A DNA stretch of 64,000 bases from positions 4,828,501-4,892,500 of the forward strand of contig NZ_CP133480.1 of assembly GCF_031195445.1 (NCBI RefSeq), given 5' to 3'. Every line of letters begins with the position of its first letter. Within the stretch, counting starts at the first letter, position 1. Positions 29,153-37,906 of this stretch are shown here, in pieces. Source of the DNA: Acuticoccus sp. MNP-M23 (lineage in GTDB: Bacteria > Pseudomonadota > Alphaproteobacteria > Rhizobiales > Amorphaceae). The notes below the pieces were generated by a model. It saw only the letters and a list, made by a program, of their open reading frames with translations. It ran no database searches and was not told where the DNA came from. A program made the position numbers and the translations under genes.

Positions 29153-29638
29153 CTACCAGCTTTCGCCGCTGACCATGCCGCGCAAGGCGCGTTTCAGCGG
29201 CAGCATCAGCACACGGTGCTTCTCAACCGGCCCCGGCAGCATGACGAGGTGCGCGGCAGGCTCGAAACCGGACGGCCCGTAGAAGGGCGGATCGCCAACG
29301 AGCACGATGGCCTCGGCGGCCGTCTCCCGCGCCGCTGCAATGGTGCGCAGCAAAAGCGCCCGGCCGATCCCCTGCTTTGCGGCAGTCTCCGCGACCGCGA
29401 GCGGCCCCAGGATGTAGGCGGGCGAACCGCCGATCCGCACCCGGCTTTGCCGGATCGCGCCAATCACCAGCCCGCGCCGCTCCGCAACGAAGCTGACGTC
29501 GATGTCGTGCGGATCGTCCCCGCGCAGGCGGTAGGCCGTGCGCGTCAGCCGGCCGGGGCCGAACGTGACGCGGTAAAGGGCTTCAACGGACGGGAAATCG
29601 CGCGGCAACTCGGGCCGCAACAGCACATCAGGGGGCAT
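29153..29638 (-). CDS. GNAT N-acetyltransferase, YhbS-like
   Basis: This 161-residue GNAT protein resembles YhbS-type predicted acetyltransferases. Motif A is ILGPLAVAETAAKQGIGRALL, with the Q-x-x-G-x-G loop for acetyl-CoA. The C-terminal VLVGDPPFYGPSGFEPA is the hallmark of the YhbS group. The ATG at 29638 was chosen, since a longer frame from 29815 reads into the ABC gene and gives a low-complexity extension. The substrate is unknown. It is on the same strand as the peptide ABC operon and lies 163 bases downstream of it. Confidence 0.85.
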   Translation of the reverse strand: MPPDVLLRPELPRDFPSVEALYRVTFGPGRLTRTAYRLRGDDPHDIDVSFVAERRGLVIGAIRQSRVRIGGSPAYILGPLAVAETAAKQGIGRALLLRTIAAARETAAEAIVLVGDPPFYGPSGFEPAAHLVMLPGPVEKHRVLMLPLKRALRGMVSGESW

Positions 29639-29801
29639 GGGACGCTCGACAACGGACGGACGGGCAGCCGGTTGGCTGGACGGAACCAAGGTCAGTCGGG
29701 GCGTCGTCGGTGCGTCATGGGACGGGCTGATAGCATGGGGGAACACAGACAGGCAACGCGCAGCAATGCCGTTCGATCCATCGGACGGGCAGGCCGGCGG
29801 C

Positions 29802-30809
29802 TCAGGCGGCGGCACGGCCTTCTTCTACCGCGTGGCAGGCGACGGCGCCCTCGCCCGCCGGCAGGAGCGCCGGCACTTCGGTGCGGCATCGGTCGTTTGC
29901 CAGCGGACAGCGGGGGTGGAACGGGCAGCCGGACGGCGGGTCGATGGGGTTGGGAATCTCGCCCGTTACCGGCGTTCGGGCGCGGCCGGACATGTTGAGG
30001 TCCGGCACCGCATCCAGGAGCATCCGGGTATAGGGGTGTTTCGGATCTGAAAAGAGCTGACGGCCCGGCGCGATTTCGGCAAGTCGGCCGAGATAGAGCA
30101 CGCCGATGCGGCTTGCCATGTGCCGCACCACCGCAAGGTCGTGGCTGATGAAAAGATAGGTGAGGCCGAACTCTTCCTGCAGGTCGCGCATCAGGTTGAG
30201 GATCTGCGCCTGCACCGAAACGTCGAGTGCGCTGGTGGGCTCGTCGCAGACCAGAAACGCCGGGTCGGAGGCGAGGGCACGGGCGATGCAGATCCGCTGG
30301 CGCTGCCCGCCGGAAAATTCGTGCGGAAATTTCGTGCCGTCGCGCGGATCGAGACCCACGGCCGTGAGGAGCGCGCCGACCCGCTCCGCCACGGCATCGC
30401 CCTTGTGGAGCCCGAAGGCGCGGATCGGTTCCGACACGATGGCATCCACCCGCATCCGCGGGTTGAGGCTGGCGTAAGGGTCCTGAAAGATCATCTGCAT
30501 CCGGCGGCGCAGCGTGCGCACCGCGCGGGTGTCCGTGCCCATGGTGACACCGTCGATGGTGATTGCGCCGCCATTGGCGCCGATCAGTCCCACCACAACC
30601 TTTGCGATGGTGGACTTGCCGGACCCCGATTCTCCCACCAGCGCAAACGTCTCCCCCCGGCGGATGGCAAACGACACATCGGTGACCGCATGAAGAAGCT
30701 GGCGCGGCAGACGCTCCACCACCCGGTCGAGCCAGGGGGCCGACACGTCGAAGGTCTTTGACAGGTGCTCGACCCTGACGAGGAGGTCGTCGTCGGAAGG
30801 GGCGCTCAT
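29802..30809 (-). CDS. ABC importer ATP-binding protein, DppF/OppF type
   Basis: This is the second ATPase of a peptide/nickel-type (Dpp/Opp) importer (335 residues). Walker A is GESGSGKSTIAK, the signature is EFSGGQRQRI, Walker B is FLVCDEPTSALD, and the switch His is in FISHDLAVV. The C-terminal oligopeptide-transporter domain holds the cysteine cluster CPFHPRCPLANDRC, which binds an iron-sulfur cluster or metal in some members. It overlaps the upstream ATPase by four bases and is the last gene of the leftward operon. Confidence 0.94.
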   Translation of the reverse strand: MSAPSDDDLLVRVEHLSKTFDVSAPWLDRVVERLPRQLLHAVTDVSFAIRRGETFALVGESGSGKSTIAKVVVGLIGANGGAITIDGVTMGTDTRAVRTLRRRMQMIFQDPYASLNPRMRVDAIVSEPIRAFGLHKGDAVAERVGALLTAVGLDPRDGTKFPHEFSGGQRQRICIARALASDPAFLVCDEPTSALDVSVQAQILNLMRDLQEEFGLTYLFISHDLAVVRHMASRIGVLYLGRLAEIAPGRQLFSDPKHPYTRMLLDAVPDLNMSGRARTPVTGEIPNPIDPPSGCPFHPRCPLANDRCRTEVPALLPAGEGAVACHAVEEGRAAA

Positions 30810-31801
30810 GCGGCGGCCTCGCGCTCATGCTCGTGGAGCCAGCAGGCTGCGGCGGACGCGCCCACCGTGATCAGCTCCGGCCGCTCCACCGTGCAGCGGT
30901 CGAACACCTTGGGGCAGCGCGGGTTGAAGGGGCAACCGGGGGGGATGCGGTCGAGCCGCGGCATGGATCCCGGGATCTGACGCAGGCGCGCATCCGCGTG
31001 GTCGAGCTTGGGGATCGAGCCCATCAAGCCCACCGTATAGGGATGCAGCGGCTGCTGGACGACATCGCGCACGGGGCCGATCTCGGCAATACGCCCGGCA
31101 TACATGACGGCAACGCGGTCCGCCGTTTCGGCAATGACGCCCATGTCGTGCGTGATCAGCATCACCGACGCGCCGTGCTCAGCGCACATGCGCTTGAGGA
31201 CGTTGATGATCTGCGCCTGAACGGACACGTCGAGCGCCGTGGTCGGCTCGTCCGCAATCACCAGCACCGGGTCCGCCGCAAGTGCCAGCGCAATCACCAC
31301 GCGCTGGCGCATCCCGCCGGAGAACTGGTGCGGATAGGCATCGATCCGCCGGCGAGCTGCCGGAATGCCCACCTCGTCGAGGAGGGCGATGGCGCGGTCC
31401 TCGGCGGCCTTGCGGCCAAGGCCCATGTGGGTCTGGATCGTTTCGGTGAGCTGGCGTCCGACGGTGTAGAGCGGGTTGAGGCTGGTCAGCGGGTCCTGGA
31501 ACACCATGCCGATCCGCCGGCCGCGGACCTTGCGCATTTCCTGCGGCGAAAGGTTGTCGATCCGCTCGCCCTGCAGATGCACTTCGCCGCCGGCAATGCG
31601 GCCCGGCGGGTCGAGAAGGCCGATGATGGATGTGCCGGTGATGGACTTTCCGGCACCCGATTCGCCTACGACGCCAAGCACTTCACCGGGCGCGACATCG
31701 AAGGCGATGCCGTCGATGGCGGTCAGCACACCCTTGCGGGTGGGAAACTCCACCCTGAGATCGCGCACGGAGAGGACGGGGGTGGCGGCAGGTGCGGTCA
31801 T
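30806..31801 (-). CDS. ABC importer ATP-binding protein, DppD/OppD type
   Basis: This is the first ATPase of the same Dpp/Opp-type importer (331 residues). Walker A is [11 protein letters not shown], the signature is FSGGMRQRV and Walker B is [12 protein letters not shown]. The C-terminal cluster is [14 protein letters not shown]. The ATG at 31801 overlaps the stop of the homocysteine S-methyltransferase-like gene by four bases, and a longer open frame upstream is only a shadow of that gene. It pairs with the DppF-like subunit, as these transporters use a heterodimer of ATPases. Confidence 0.94.
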   Translation of the reverse strand: MTAPAATPVLSVRDLRVEFPTRKGVLTAIDGIAFDVAPGEVLGVVGESGAGKSITGTSIIGLLDPPGRIAGGEVHLQGERIDNLSPQEMRKVRGRRIGMVFQDPLTSLNPLYTVGRQLTETIQTHMGLGRKAAEDRAIALLDEVGIPAARRRIDAYPHQFSGGMRQRVVIALALAADPVLVIADEPTTALDVSVQAQIINVLKRMCAEHGASVMLITHDMGVIAETADRVAVMYAGRIAEIGPVRDVVQQPLHPYTVGLMGSIPKLDHADARLRQIPGSMPRLDRIPPGCPFNPRCPKVFDRCTVERPELITVGASAAACWLHEHEREAAA

Positions 31802-32679
31802 GGGCGGCCCCTGATGTCGTCGCGGATGCGGGCAATATGGGCCGGCAGGACGCCGCAGCAGCCGCCAACCATGGTCGCGCCGCCCTCGATCCACGCACGG
31901 GCATGGGCGGCATAGACGTCCGGCGTCATGTCGACGCGCAGGCCGCTGTGGTGGATGGTTTCGCCCGAGCCGTCTTCGGGGGCAAGCGGGACGAAGGCGT
32001 TGGCGTAGGCGCCGAACGGGCGCGTTCCGGCCGCAGCCTTCAGCTCGGCGATGGCCATGTCCACGGTTTCGGGCGCGGTGCAGTTGATGAGAACGGCCTC
32101 CGCACCGCCACCCACCAGCGTGACCGCATCGGCCAGACGCTCGCCGCTGCGCACGAAGGGCGGCCCGGTCTCGTTCAGCGTGAAGGCGACCCACACCGGG
32201 CGCCCCGTGGCGCGCGCCGCCTTGACCGTGGCGATCGCCTCGGTGGAGCTCGACATGGTCTCGCACAAGAATAAGTCGACATAGGGCGCGAGGGTGAGGG
32301 CCTGTTCGAGCACCTCGCGCTCGATCACCTCCGCCGGCGGTGCCGCGGACGGCACGTAGGACGCCCGCACCGGGCCCAGAGACCCTGCAATCAGCGCGGC
32401 GGGGTTCACCAACTCGCGCGCCGCTTCGGCCGCCGCAACGGCCGCGCGGTTGGCCTCGCCGAACATTTCGCCCACGCCCTGCATGTTCATCTGCCAGCGG
32501 CCGAGTGCGTAGGTGCTGGCGGTGAGCACCTCGGCCCCCGCCTCCAGAAACTCGGCGTGAAGGTCGCGCACCACATCGAAATGGTTGAGCGCCGCAAGGG
32601 GGGACCAGTCCGGCCCTGTCATGCCGATGCGGCGATAGAGCTCCTCGCCCATGCCGCCGTCCATCAGGCGCACTGTCAT
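31798..32679 (-). CDS. Homocysteine S-methyltransferase family protein
   Basis: This 293-residue TIM-barrel protein belongs to the zinc-dependent homocysteine S-methyltransferase family (MmuM/BHMT). Zinc-binding cysteines are visible in LINCTAPETV and in VGGCCGVLPAHI near the end; the usual start is LMDGGMGEELYRR. Known members transfer a methyl group from S-methylmethionine or betaine to homocysteine. It lies inside an ABC importer operon between permease and ATPase genes, with 4-base overlaps on both sides. That suggests its methyl donor or product is the imported compound. The donor cannot be told from sequence. Confidence 0.88.
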   Translation of the reverse strand: MTVRLMDGGMGEELYRRIGMTGPDWSPLAALNHFDVVRDLHAEFLEAGAEVLTASTYALGRWQMNMQGVGEMFGEANRAAVAAAEAARELVNPAALIAGSLGPVRASYVPSAAPPAEVIEREVLEQALTLAPYVDLFLCETMSSSTEAIATVKAARATGRPVWVAFTLNETGPPFVRSGERLADAVTLVGGGAEAVLINCTAPETVDMAIAELKAAAGTRPFGAYANAFVPLAPEDGSGETIHHSGLRVDMTPDVYAAHARAWIEGGATMVGGCCGVLPAHIARIRDDIRGRP

Positions 32680-33656
32680 CGTAGCCTCGGGTTCAGAGCG
32701 TCGCGCAGCCAGTCGCCAAGCAGGTTCACGGCCAGAACCAGAATGGCCAGCATCACGCCGGGAAACATGGTGATCCACCACTCGCCGGAGAACAGGAAGT
32801 CCTGCCCGATCCGGATCAGCGTGCCGAGCGAGGGCTGGGTGGAGGGAATGCCGACACCGAGGAAGGACAGCGTCGCCTCGGTGATGATCGCCAGTGCAAG
32901 GTTGATGGTGGCAATGACAAGCACCGGGCCGAGCACGTTGGGCAGCACATGGCGCAGCATGATGATCCAGGTGGGGAGGCCGATCAGCTTGGCGGCGAGC
33001 ACATATTCCTTGCCCGCCTCCACCAGCGTGGAGCCCCGCACCGTGCGCGCATACTGCACCCAGAACGAGAGGCCGATGGAGAGGACCAGCACATAAAACG
33101 CGCTATCCTCCCGCGTGAGGCTCGGGAAGAGGCCGCGCGCCGTCCCGTCGATCAGGAGCGCAATCAGGATCGCCGGAAAGGTCAGCTGCACATCGGCGGT
33201 GCGCATGATGATGGTATCGACGAAACCGCCGAAATAGCCCGCAATCAGCCCCAGCGTTATGCCGAGCACCGCCGCGAATGCCACCGCAGCGAACCCCACA
33301 CCCAGCGAGCTGCGCGTGCCGTAGAGGATCGCGGACAGAAGGTCCCGGCCCTGGTCGTCGGTGCCGAGGAGATAGTCCGGCGAGCCGCCCTCCTCCCACA
33401 TCGGCGGAATGAGGCTGTCCATCAGCGACAGGGACGCAAGGTCGAACGGGTCGTGCGGTGCCACCCACGGCGCGAAAGCGGCCGCCAGAAAGATCACCAG
33501 CGTGACGGTTGCCGCCACCACCGCAAGCTTGGAGCGGATGAAGGAGTAGGCAATGTCGCTTCGGATGGCGCGGGTGACGAAGCTGCGCGGACGGACCATT
33601 TCGGCGGCTGCCGTGGCCTGAGCTTCGCCGTCGAGGGTTTCGGTGGGCTCTTTCAT
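32676..33656 (-). CDS. ABC importer permease, DppC type
   Basis: This 326-residue inner-membrane permease of the Dpp/Opp importer has about six membrane segments, beginning with LAVVAATVTLVIFLAAAFAPWVA. It has the DppC-type periplasmic segment YLLGTDDQGRDLLSAILYG. The ATPase-coupling EAA loop is GKEYVLAAKLIGLPTWIIM. The ATG at 33656 was chosen; a longer open frame upstream overlaps the DppB-like gene and is a shadow. Both ends overlap neighbours by four bases, indicating translational coupling within the operon. Confidence 0.93.
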   Translation of the reverse strand: MKEPTETLDGEAQATAAAEMVRPRSFVTRAIRSDIAYSFIRSKLAVVAATVTLVIFLAAAFAPWVAPHDPFDLASLSLMDSLIPPMWEEGGSPDYLLGTDDQGRDLLSAILYGTRSSLGVGFAAVAFAAVLGITLGLIAGYFGGFVDTIIMRTADVQLTFPAILIALLIDGTARGLFPSLTREDSAFYVLVLSIGLSFWVQYARTVRGSTLVEAGKEYVLAAKLIGLPTWIIMLRHVLPNVLGPVLVIATINLALAIITEATLSFLGVGIPSTQPSLGTLIRIGQDFLFSGEWWITMFPGVMLAILVLAVNLLGDWLRDALNPRLR

Positions 33657-34630
33657 GCCGCGCGCCCCGTGATGCGGATGCGCGGGTCGACGACCACGTA
33701 AAGCACATCGACCAGAAGATTGATGATGACGAACAGGAAGGCCACCAGCATCAGGTAGGCGGCCATGATCGGAATATCGACGTTCTGCACCGCCTGGATG
33801 AACATCAACCCCATGCCCGGCCACTGGAACACCGTTTCGGTGATGATGGCGAACGCAATCACCGAGCCAAGTTGCAGGCCCGTGATGGTGATCACCGGCA
33901 CCAGCGTGTTTTTGAGCGCATGGCCGAAGTTGATGGCGCGGGCCGTGAGGCCGCGCGCCCGCGCAAAGCGGATGTAGTCGGCCCGCAGCACCTCAAGCAT
34001 TTCGGAGCGGATCAGGCGCATGATCAGCGTCATCTGAAACAGGCCGAGGGTGATCGACGGCAAGATGAGCGCCTTCAGGCCGCTGACGGTGAGAAAGCCC
34101 GTTGTCCACCAGCCAAGGTCGACCACCTCCCCCCGGCCGAACGAGGGCAGCCACTGGAGATTTACCGCAAAGACGAAGATGAGCAGGATGCCGACCAGGA
34201 ATGGCGGCAGTGAAATGCCGATGAGCGACACCGAGAGGAACACGTTGGAGAGCGCCGAGTTGCGCCGCAGCCCCGTGTAGACGCCCATGGGGATGCCGAC
34301 GAACAGCGCGAAGATCACCGAGACCAGCGACAGCTCCAGCGTGGCGGGAAGGCGCGAGCCCAGAAGGTCGGAGACCGGCTGCTTGAACTGGTAGGAGACG
34401 CCGAAATCGCCCTGCGCGGCCTTCCCGAGAAAGCGGCCGAACTGGATGACGATGGGCTCGTTGAGGCCAAGCCGCTCCCGCAGCGCCTCACGCTGTTCGG
34501 GGGTGGTCTCGATGCCGACCATCTGGTTGATCGGATCGCCCACGAACCGGAACAGCAAGAACGCGATCAGCGATACGACGACCATCACGATGACGGCCTG
34601 AACGAGGCGCCTGATGATGAAGGCGATCAT
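33653..34630 (-). CDS. ABC importer permease, DppB type
   Basis: This 325-residue permease starts MIAFIIRRLVQAVIVMVVVS, the usual DppB/OppB opening. It has about six membrane segments, the N-terminal domain motif LRERLGLNEPIVIQFGRFL, and the EAA loop DYIRFARARGLTARAINFGH. It pairs with the DppC-like permease to form the channel. A 146-base gap separates it from the upstream substrate-binding protein gene. No terminator-like hairpin was recognised in that gap. Confidence 0.94.
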   Translation of the reverse strand: MIAFIIRRLVQAVIVMVVVSLIAFLLFRFVGDPINQMVGIETTPEQREALRERLGLNEPIVIQFGRFLGKAAQGDFGVSYQFKQPVSDLLGSRLPATLELSLVSVIFALFVGIPMGVYTGLRRNSALSNVFLSVSLIGISLPPFLVGILLIFVFAVNLQWLPSFGRGEVVDLGWWTTGFLTVSGLKALILPSITLGLFQMTLIMRLIRSEMLEVLRADYIRFARARGLTARAINFGHALKNTLVPVITITGLQLGSVIAFAIITETVFQWPGMGLMFIQAVQNVDIPIMAAYLMLVAFLFVIINLLVDVLYVVVDPRIRITGRAA

Positions 34631-34776
34631 GGCGAAACGCCCCTAGCTCCAGAGAAAAGGGTCGCAAGGCCGCTGATGGCGAAAATCCGTGCCAAAAACG
34701 CGGCGATCACGATTGAATGCAGTTCAGTGAAAAGACCCATGGTGGCGGGGCGACCGTAGCCGCCCCCGGCCCTTGG

Positions 34777-36369
34777 CTACTTGTTGACGTGGTAGAGCAT
34801 GAGCTGGTTGTCGGCGCGCTGCACGACGTCGACGTCCGATGCCTTGCCCCATGCCAGACCCTGCTGGTGCAGCGGAATGTGCGACACCTCGTCGTTGAGG
34901 ATCGTGTAGGCCTGCGCAATCAGGTCATCACGCGTGGTGGGGTCGTTCTCTTCCAGGATCTTGGCCGCCAGCGCGTCCACTTCCTCGTTGCAATAATTCC
35001 CAAGGTTGAACGCGCCACCTTCGGTGCCATCCGCATTGCGGCAGCCGTTGAGGTTGGCAATCACGTTCCAGCTGTCGAACGAGCCCGGCGTCCAGCCCAG
35101 GAGATAGAACGAGGTATCGAACCCGCCGGAGGCGAGGATCTTGGCGAAGTACTGGGACTTCGGCTGGGCGTTGAGGTCGACCTTGACGTTGATCTTGGCA
35201 AGCATGGCCGCCACAGCCTGGCAAATCTGCTCGTCGTTGACGTAGCGGTCGTTCGGGCAGTCCATGCCGACGGTGAAGCCGTCCGGATATCCGGCCTCTT
35301 CCATCAGCGCCTTGGCCGCCGCAACGTCGAACGGGTAGCGCTCGAACTCGTTTGATCGCGCGAACAATGCCGGCGAGATCATGAGCGCTGCCGGGGTCGA
35401 CAGGTTACGCATGATCTTCTGCTTGATCGCCTCGATGTCGATCGCCTGGTAGAAGGCCTTGCGGACCCGAACGTCCTTGAACGGGTTCTTGCCCTTGACG
35501 TCGGACGTGGTCAGCTCGTCGCGGTCCTGGTCGAAGCCGAGGAAGATCGTGCGCAGCTCGGGCCCGGTCATTGCCTCGGTGCCGGGGTTCGATTCCACGC
35601 GCTTGATGTCCTGCACCGGGATCGGGAACACGAGGTCGAGTTCACCCGACAGGAGCGCTGCAACGCGCGTGGCGTCCTGCCCGATGGGCGTGAATTCCAC
35701 GCTTTCGATGTTGAAGTCCTTGTTGTCCCAGTTCCACCAGTCCGTGTTGGGTTCGTAGATGGTGCGCACGCCCACTTCGTGGCTGGCAACCTTGAAGGGA
35801 CCGGTGCCGTTGGCGTGGAGGGACGCGTAGTTGGGGCTCTCGTCGGACGCGGAGGTGACCTTCACCGCGTCGTTTTCCTCGGTCCATTCCTTGTCCATGA
35901 TGCCCCAGGTGTCCCACTCATAGTGCAGGATCGGGTTGGGGCTCGTGAGCTTCACTTCCACCGTATAGTCGTCCACCGCGGTGAACTCGGCGTCAGCCGG
36001 AATGCGGGTCAGAAGGTCGGACCCTTCGGATCGGACGCGATTGGCAGAGAACACCACGTCATCTGCGGTGAAATCGTTGCCGTTCTGGAATTTCACGCCC
36101 TCACGCAGCTTGAAGCGCCAGGTGGTGTCGTCGACAACCTCCCAGCTCTCGGCGAGACCGGGGATGATGTTGAGGTCACCGTCCCGCCGGGTCAGCCCTT
36201 CGTAGACGTTGCCCAGCATGGACAACGTGAAGGTTTCGTTGAGCGAATATGGGTCGAGACCCTTCAGCTCGCCCTGGAAGGCGAACTTGAATGTCGCGTC
36301 GTCGTCCTGGGCGAGAGCGGCGCTGCTGAAGGCAGCGAGTGCACATAGCCCCAGTAGGTAGCGGTTCAT
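34777..36369 (-). CDS. ABC importer substrate-binding protein, family 5
   Basis: The product is a 530-residue periplasmic solute-binding protein (SBP family 5, peptide/nickel type). The signal peptide is MNRYLLGLCALAAFSSAALAQ. Family features include LKGLDPYSLNETFTLSMLGNVYEGL near the start and TWRFKLREGVKFQNGNDFTADDVV. The DppA/OppA group binds peptides, but related members bind opines, nickel chelates or betaines, so the ligand is open. Upstream at 36395-36434 there is a nested dyad. It is the receptor for the permease and ATPase genes downstream. Confidence 0.93.
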   Translation of the reverse strand: MNRYLLGLCALAAFSSAALAQDDDATFKFAFQGELKGLDPYSLNETFTLSMLGNVYEGLTRRDGDLNIIPGLAESWEVVDDTTWRFKLREGVKFQNGNDFTADDVVFSANRVRSEGSDLLTRIPADAEFTAVDDYTVEVKLTSPNPILHYEWDTWGIMDKEWTEENDAVKVTSASDESPNYASLHANGTGPFKVASHEVGVRTIYEPNTDWWNWDNKDFNIESVEFTPIGQDATRVAALLSGELDLVFPIPVQDIKRVESNPGTEAMTGPELRTIFLGFDQDRDELTTSDVKGKNPFKDVRVRKAFYQAIDIEAIKQKIMRNLSTPAALMISPALFARSNEFERYPFDVAAAKALMEEAGYPDGFTVGMDCPNDRYVNDEQICQAVAAMLAKINVKVDLNAQPKSQYFAKILASGGFDTSFYLLGWTPGSFDSWNVIANLNGCRNADGTEGGAFNLGNYCNEEVDALAAKILEENDPTTRDDLIAQAYTILNDEVSHIPLHQQGLAWGKASDVDVVQRADNQLMLYHVNK

Positions 36370-36394
36370 CGATGATGCTCCTGGCTTCGCGTGC

Positions 36395-36434
36395 GCTTAC
36401 TTAAACGCATGCCTGATATGCGCTGACAGTAAGC
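36395..36434. promoter_or_regulatory. Nested dyad upstream of the solute-binding protein gene
   Basis: GCTTAC (36395-36400) pairs with GTAAGC (36429-36434), and inside them GCAT (36407-36410) pairs with ATGC (36418-36421). The dyad lies 26-65 bases before the start at 36369. It is imperfectly centred and could be chance. Confidence 0.25.
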
Positions 36435-36487
36435 AAAGGCTGTGCCTGCCGTCCAGAAGAGGCTGCCGCCAGCGCGTGCGCTTTTGC

Positions 36488-37276
36488 TTATTTGAGGACG
36501 GAAAGATCTATGGTCGCCACGTCGCGCAGCAGCTCGATGAACCGGTCGGCATGGTAATCGGCCAGTTCACGGCCCATTTCCGCGGTGCCGCGGGTAGCAT
36601 CGCCGACCACGCCGTAGGGGTTGAGGTCGCCCGATTTCCACGCAAACGAATGCGTGCCGTGGATGCGCAGATGGGTCTGCTCGGCCACCAGTTTCATCTG
36701 CTCGCTCTCAAAATTCTGCAAATGCTCGTCGCGAACAAGCTCCGGCCGGAAATGGCGGACCAGCGCCGTTTCCAGCGTCCCGCCATGAATGCCGATGTGG
36801 CGCTCGTGGTCGTCGATCACCCCCTTGTCGCCGAACCGCAGCCAAGCGGTGGAGACGGCGAGAATGTCGAACCGCACCCGCAGCTCGCGCGTGATGATGT
36901 CCAGCATCGACGTGTTGCCGCCGTGGGAGTTGACGAACACGATCCTGCGAATCCCGGCACGCGCCGCGCTCGCCCCGATCTCGAGCCATGCCTTGATGGC
37001 GGTTTCCCAGGTCAGCGTCAGCGTGCCGCGGTAGCTGATGTGCTCGTTGGACTTGCCGATGGTCTGGATCGGCAGGAACGTCGCCGGCACGTCGGCCGGC
37101 AAACGGTCGACCACGGTCTTCACCATGCCCTCGCCCAGAATGGTGTCGGTCCCGACTGGCAGGTGCGGCCCGTGCTGCTCGATGGCAGCGGTGGGAATGA
37201 CGGCGACCCAACCGCTTGTATCAACGGTGAAATCGGGGGACGTCATGTCCGCCCAGTAGGGTCTTGGATGAGCCAT
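36488..37276 (-). CDS. Creatininase family amidohydrolase
   Basis: This metal-dependent hydrolase of the creatininase family (262 residues) opens cyclic amides or removes formyl groups in characterised members. Metal ligands are visible in AAIEQHGPHLPVGTDTILGE (Glu, His and Asp). Further ones lie in VNSHGGNTSML and HGGTLETALVRHF (the late Glu). The family includes creatinine amidohydrolase, the FAPy deformylase ArfB and MftE, so creatinine itself is only one possibility. The ATG at 37276 was chosen, with a TTG seven codons upstream. It lies between the RidA and solute-binding protein genes on the same strand. Confidence 0.88.
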   Translation of the reverse strand: MAHPRPYWADMTSPDFTVDTSGWVAVIPTAAIEQHGPHLPVGTDTILGEGMVKTVVDRLPADVPATFLPIQTIGKSNEHISYRGTLTLTWETAIKAWLEIGASAARAGIRRIVFVNSHGGNTSMLDIITRELRVRFDILAVSTAWLRFGDKGVIDDHERHIGIHGGTLETALVRHFRPELVRDEHLQNFESEQMKLVAEQTHLRIHGTHSFAWKSGDLNPYGVVGDATRGTAEMGRELADYHADRFIELLRDVATIDLSVLK

Positions 37277-37338
37277 TGCCGCAGCCTTTCTCGTCAACGC
37301 GCGTCTTCAGCGTGTGTTGATCCTCGGCTGCGGACGGG

Positions 37339-37740
37339 TCAACCCCCGGCAGCCTGTGGCGGCAGCGCGGCAAGGGCCTCCACCTCCACCACAAATTCCT
37401 CGCGCGCAAAGCCGGTGACGATCATCAGCGTTGAGGCCGGGGCGGGATCGGCCACGAACCGGTCCCGTGCGGCCATGTATCCGGCGAGGTGCTCGCGCCC
37501 CGCGACATAGGCGTTGATCCGCACCAGCGCCCCCATGTCCGCCCCCGCTTCGGCAAGGATTGCGGCGATGTTTGCAAAACAGCGCTCGGTCTGTGCTTCG
37601 GCGCCGTCCGCCACCTTCTCGTCCGGCCCGATGCCGAGCTGGCCGGACATCACCAGGAGCCGCATCCCGGCCGGCACCTCCACCGCATGGGCATAATTGG
37701 CGAACGGGCGGCGAATGGTGCCGGGTGTCAGGTATTTCAT
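37339..37740 (-). CDS. RidA family protein
   Basis: This 133-residue protein of the RidA/YjgF/Rid family is typically a trimeric enamine/imine deaminase acting on reactive intermediates of PLP enzymes and amine oxidases. The fold is shown by MLLVMSGQLGIGPDEKV-type strands, ERCFANIAAILAEAGADMGALVRINAYV, which includes the conserved Arg, and the C-terminal REEFVVEVEALAAL. It heads the leftward operon and is divergent from the NMT1-type ABC operon. Its presence suggests that an enamine or imine is formed in the pathway. It may be a non-RidA Rid subgroup. Confidence 0.85.
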   Translation of the reverse strand: MKYLTPGTIRRPFANYAHAVEVPAGMRLLVMSGQLGIGPDEKVADGAEAQTERCFANIAAILAEAGADMGALVRINAYVAGREHLAGYMAARDRFVADPAPASTLMIVTGFAREEFVVEVEALAALPPQAAGG

Positions 37741-37813
37741 GGCGCATATCTCTTGGAGGGCCTGCCGTCCGGCACGGCACCGGCACGACTCTTGCTAATT
37801 TTTGATGCACGGA

Positions 37814-37851
37814 TGGTGCCTTGCCCACCTAATCAACAGGTGGTGCCTTGC
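37814..37851. promoter_or_regulatory. Repeats in the divergent control region
   Basis: The sequence TGGTGCCTTGC occurs twice (37814-37824 and 37841-37851), starts 27 bases apart. Between and overlapping them CCACCT (37825-37830) and AGGTGG (37838-37843) form an inverted repeat with a seven-base AT-rich spacer. The site is between the divergent RidA and NMT1-type operons and is a candidate operator for both. No regulator gene is adjacent. Confidence 0.45.
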
Positions 37852-37906
37852 ACCGCAATAGGCCGGTGATATCCATGCCGGCACGAGCCATTGAGGGAGA
37901 ACGACC

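Noticed and set aside
31802-32266. Longer start for the DppD-like ATPase
   Set aside because: The extra residues are a shadow of the homocysteine S-methyltransferase-like gene; the ATG at 31801 overlaps its stop and gives a normal ATPase.
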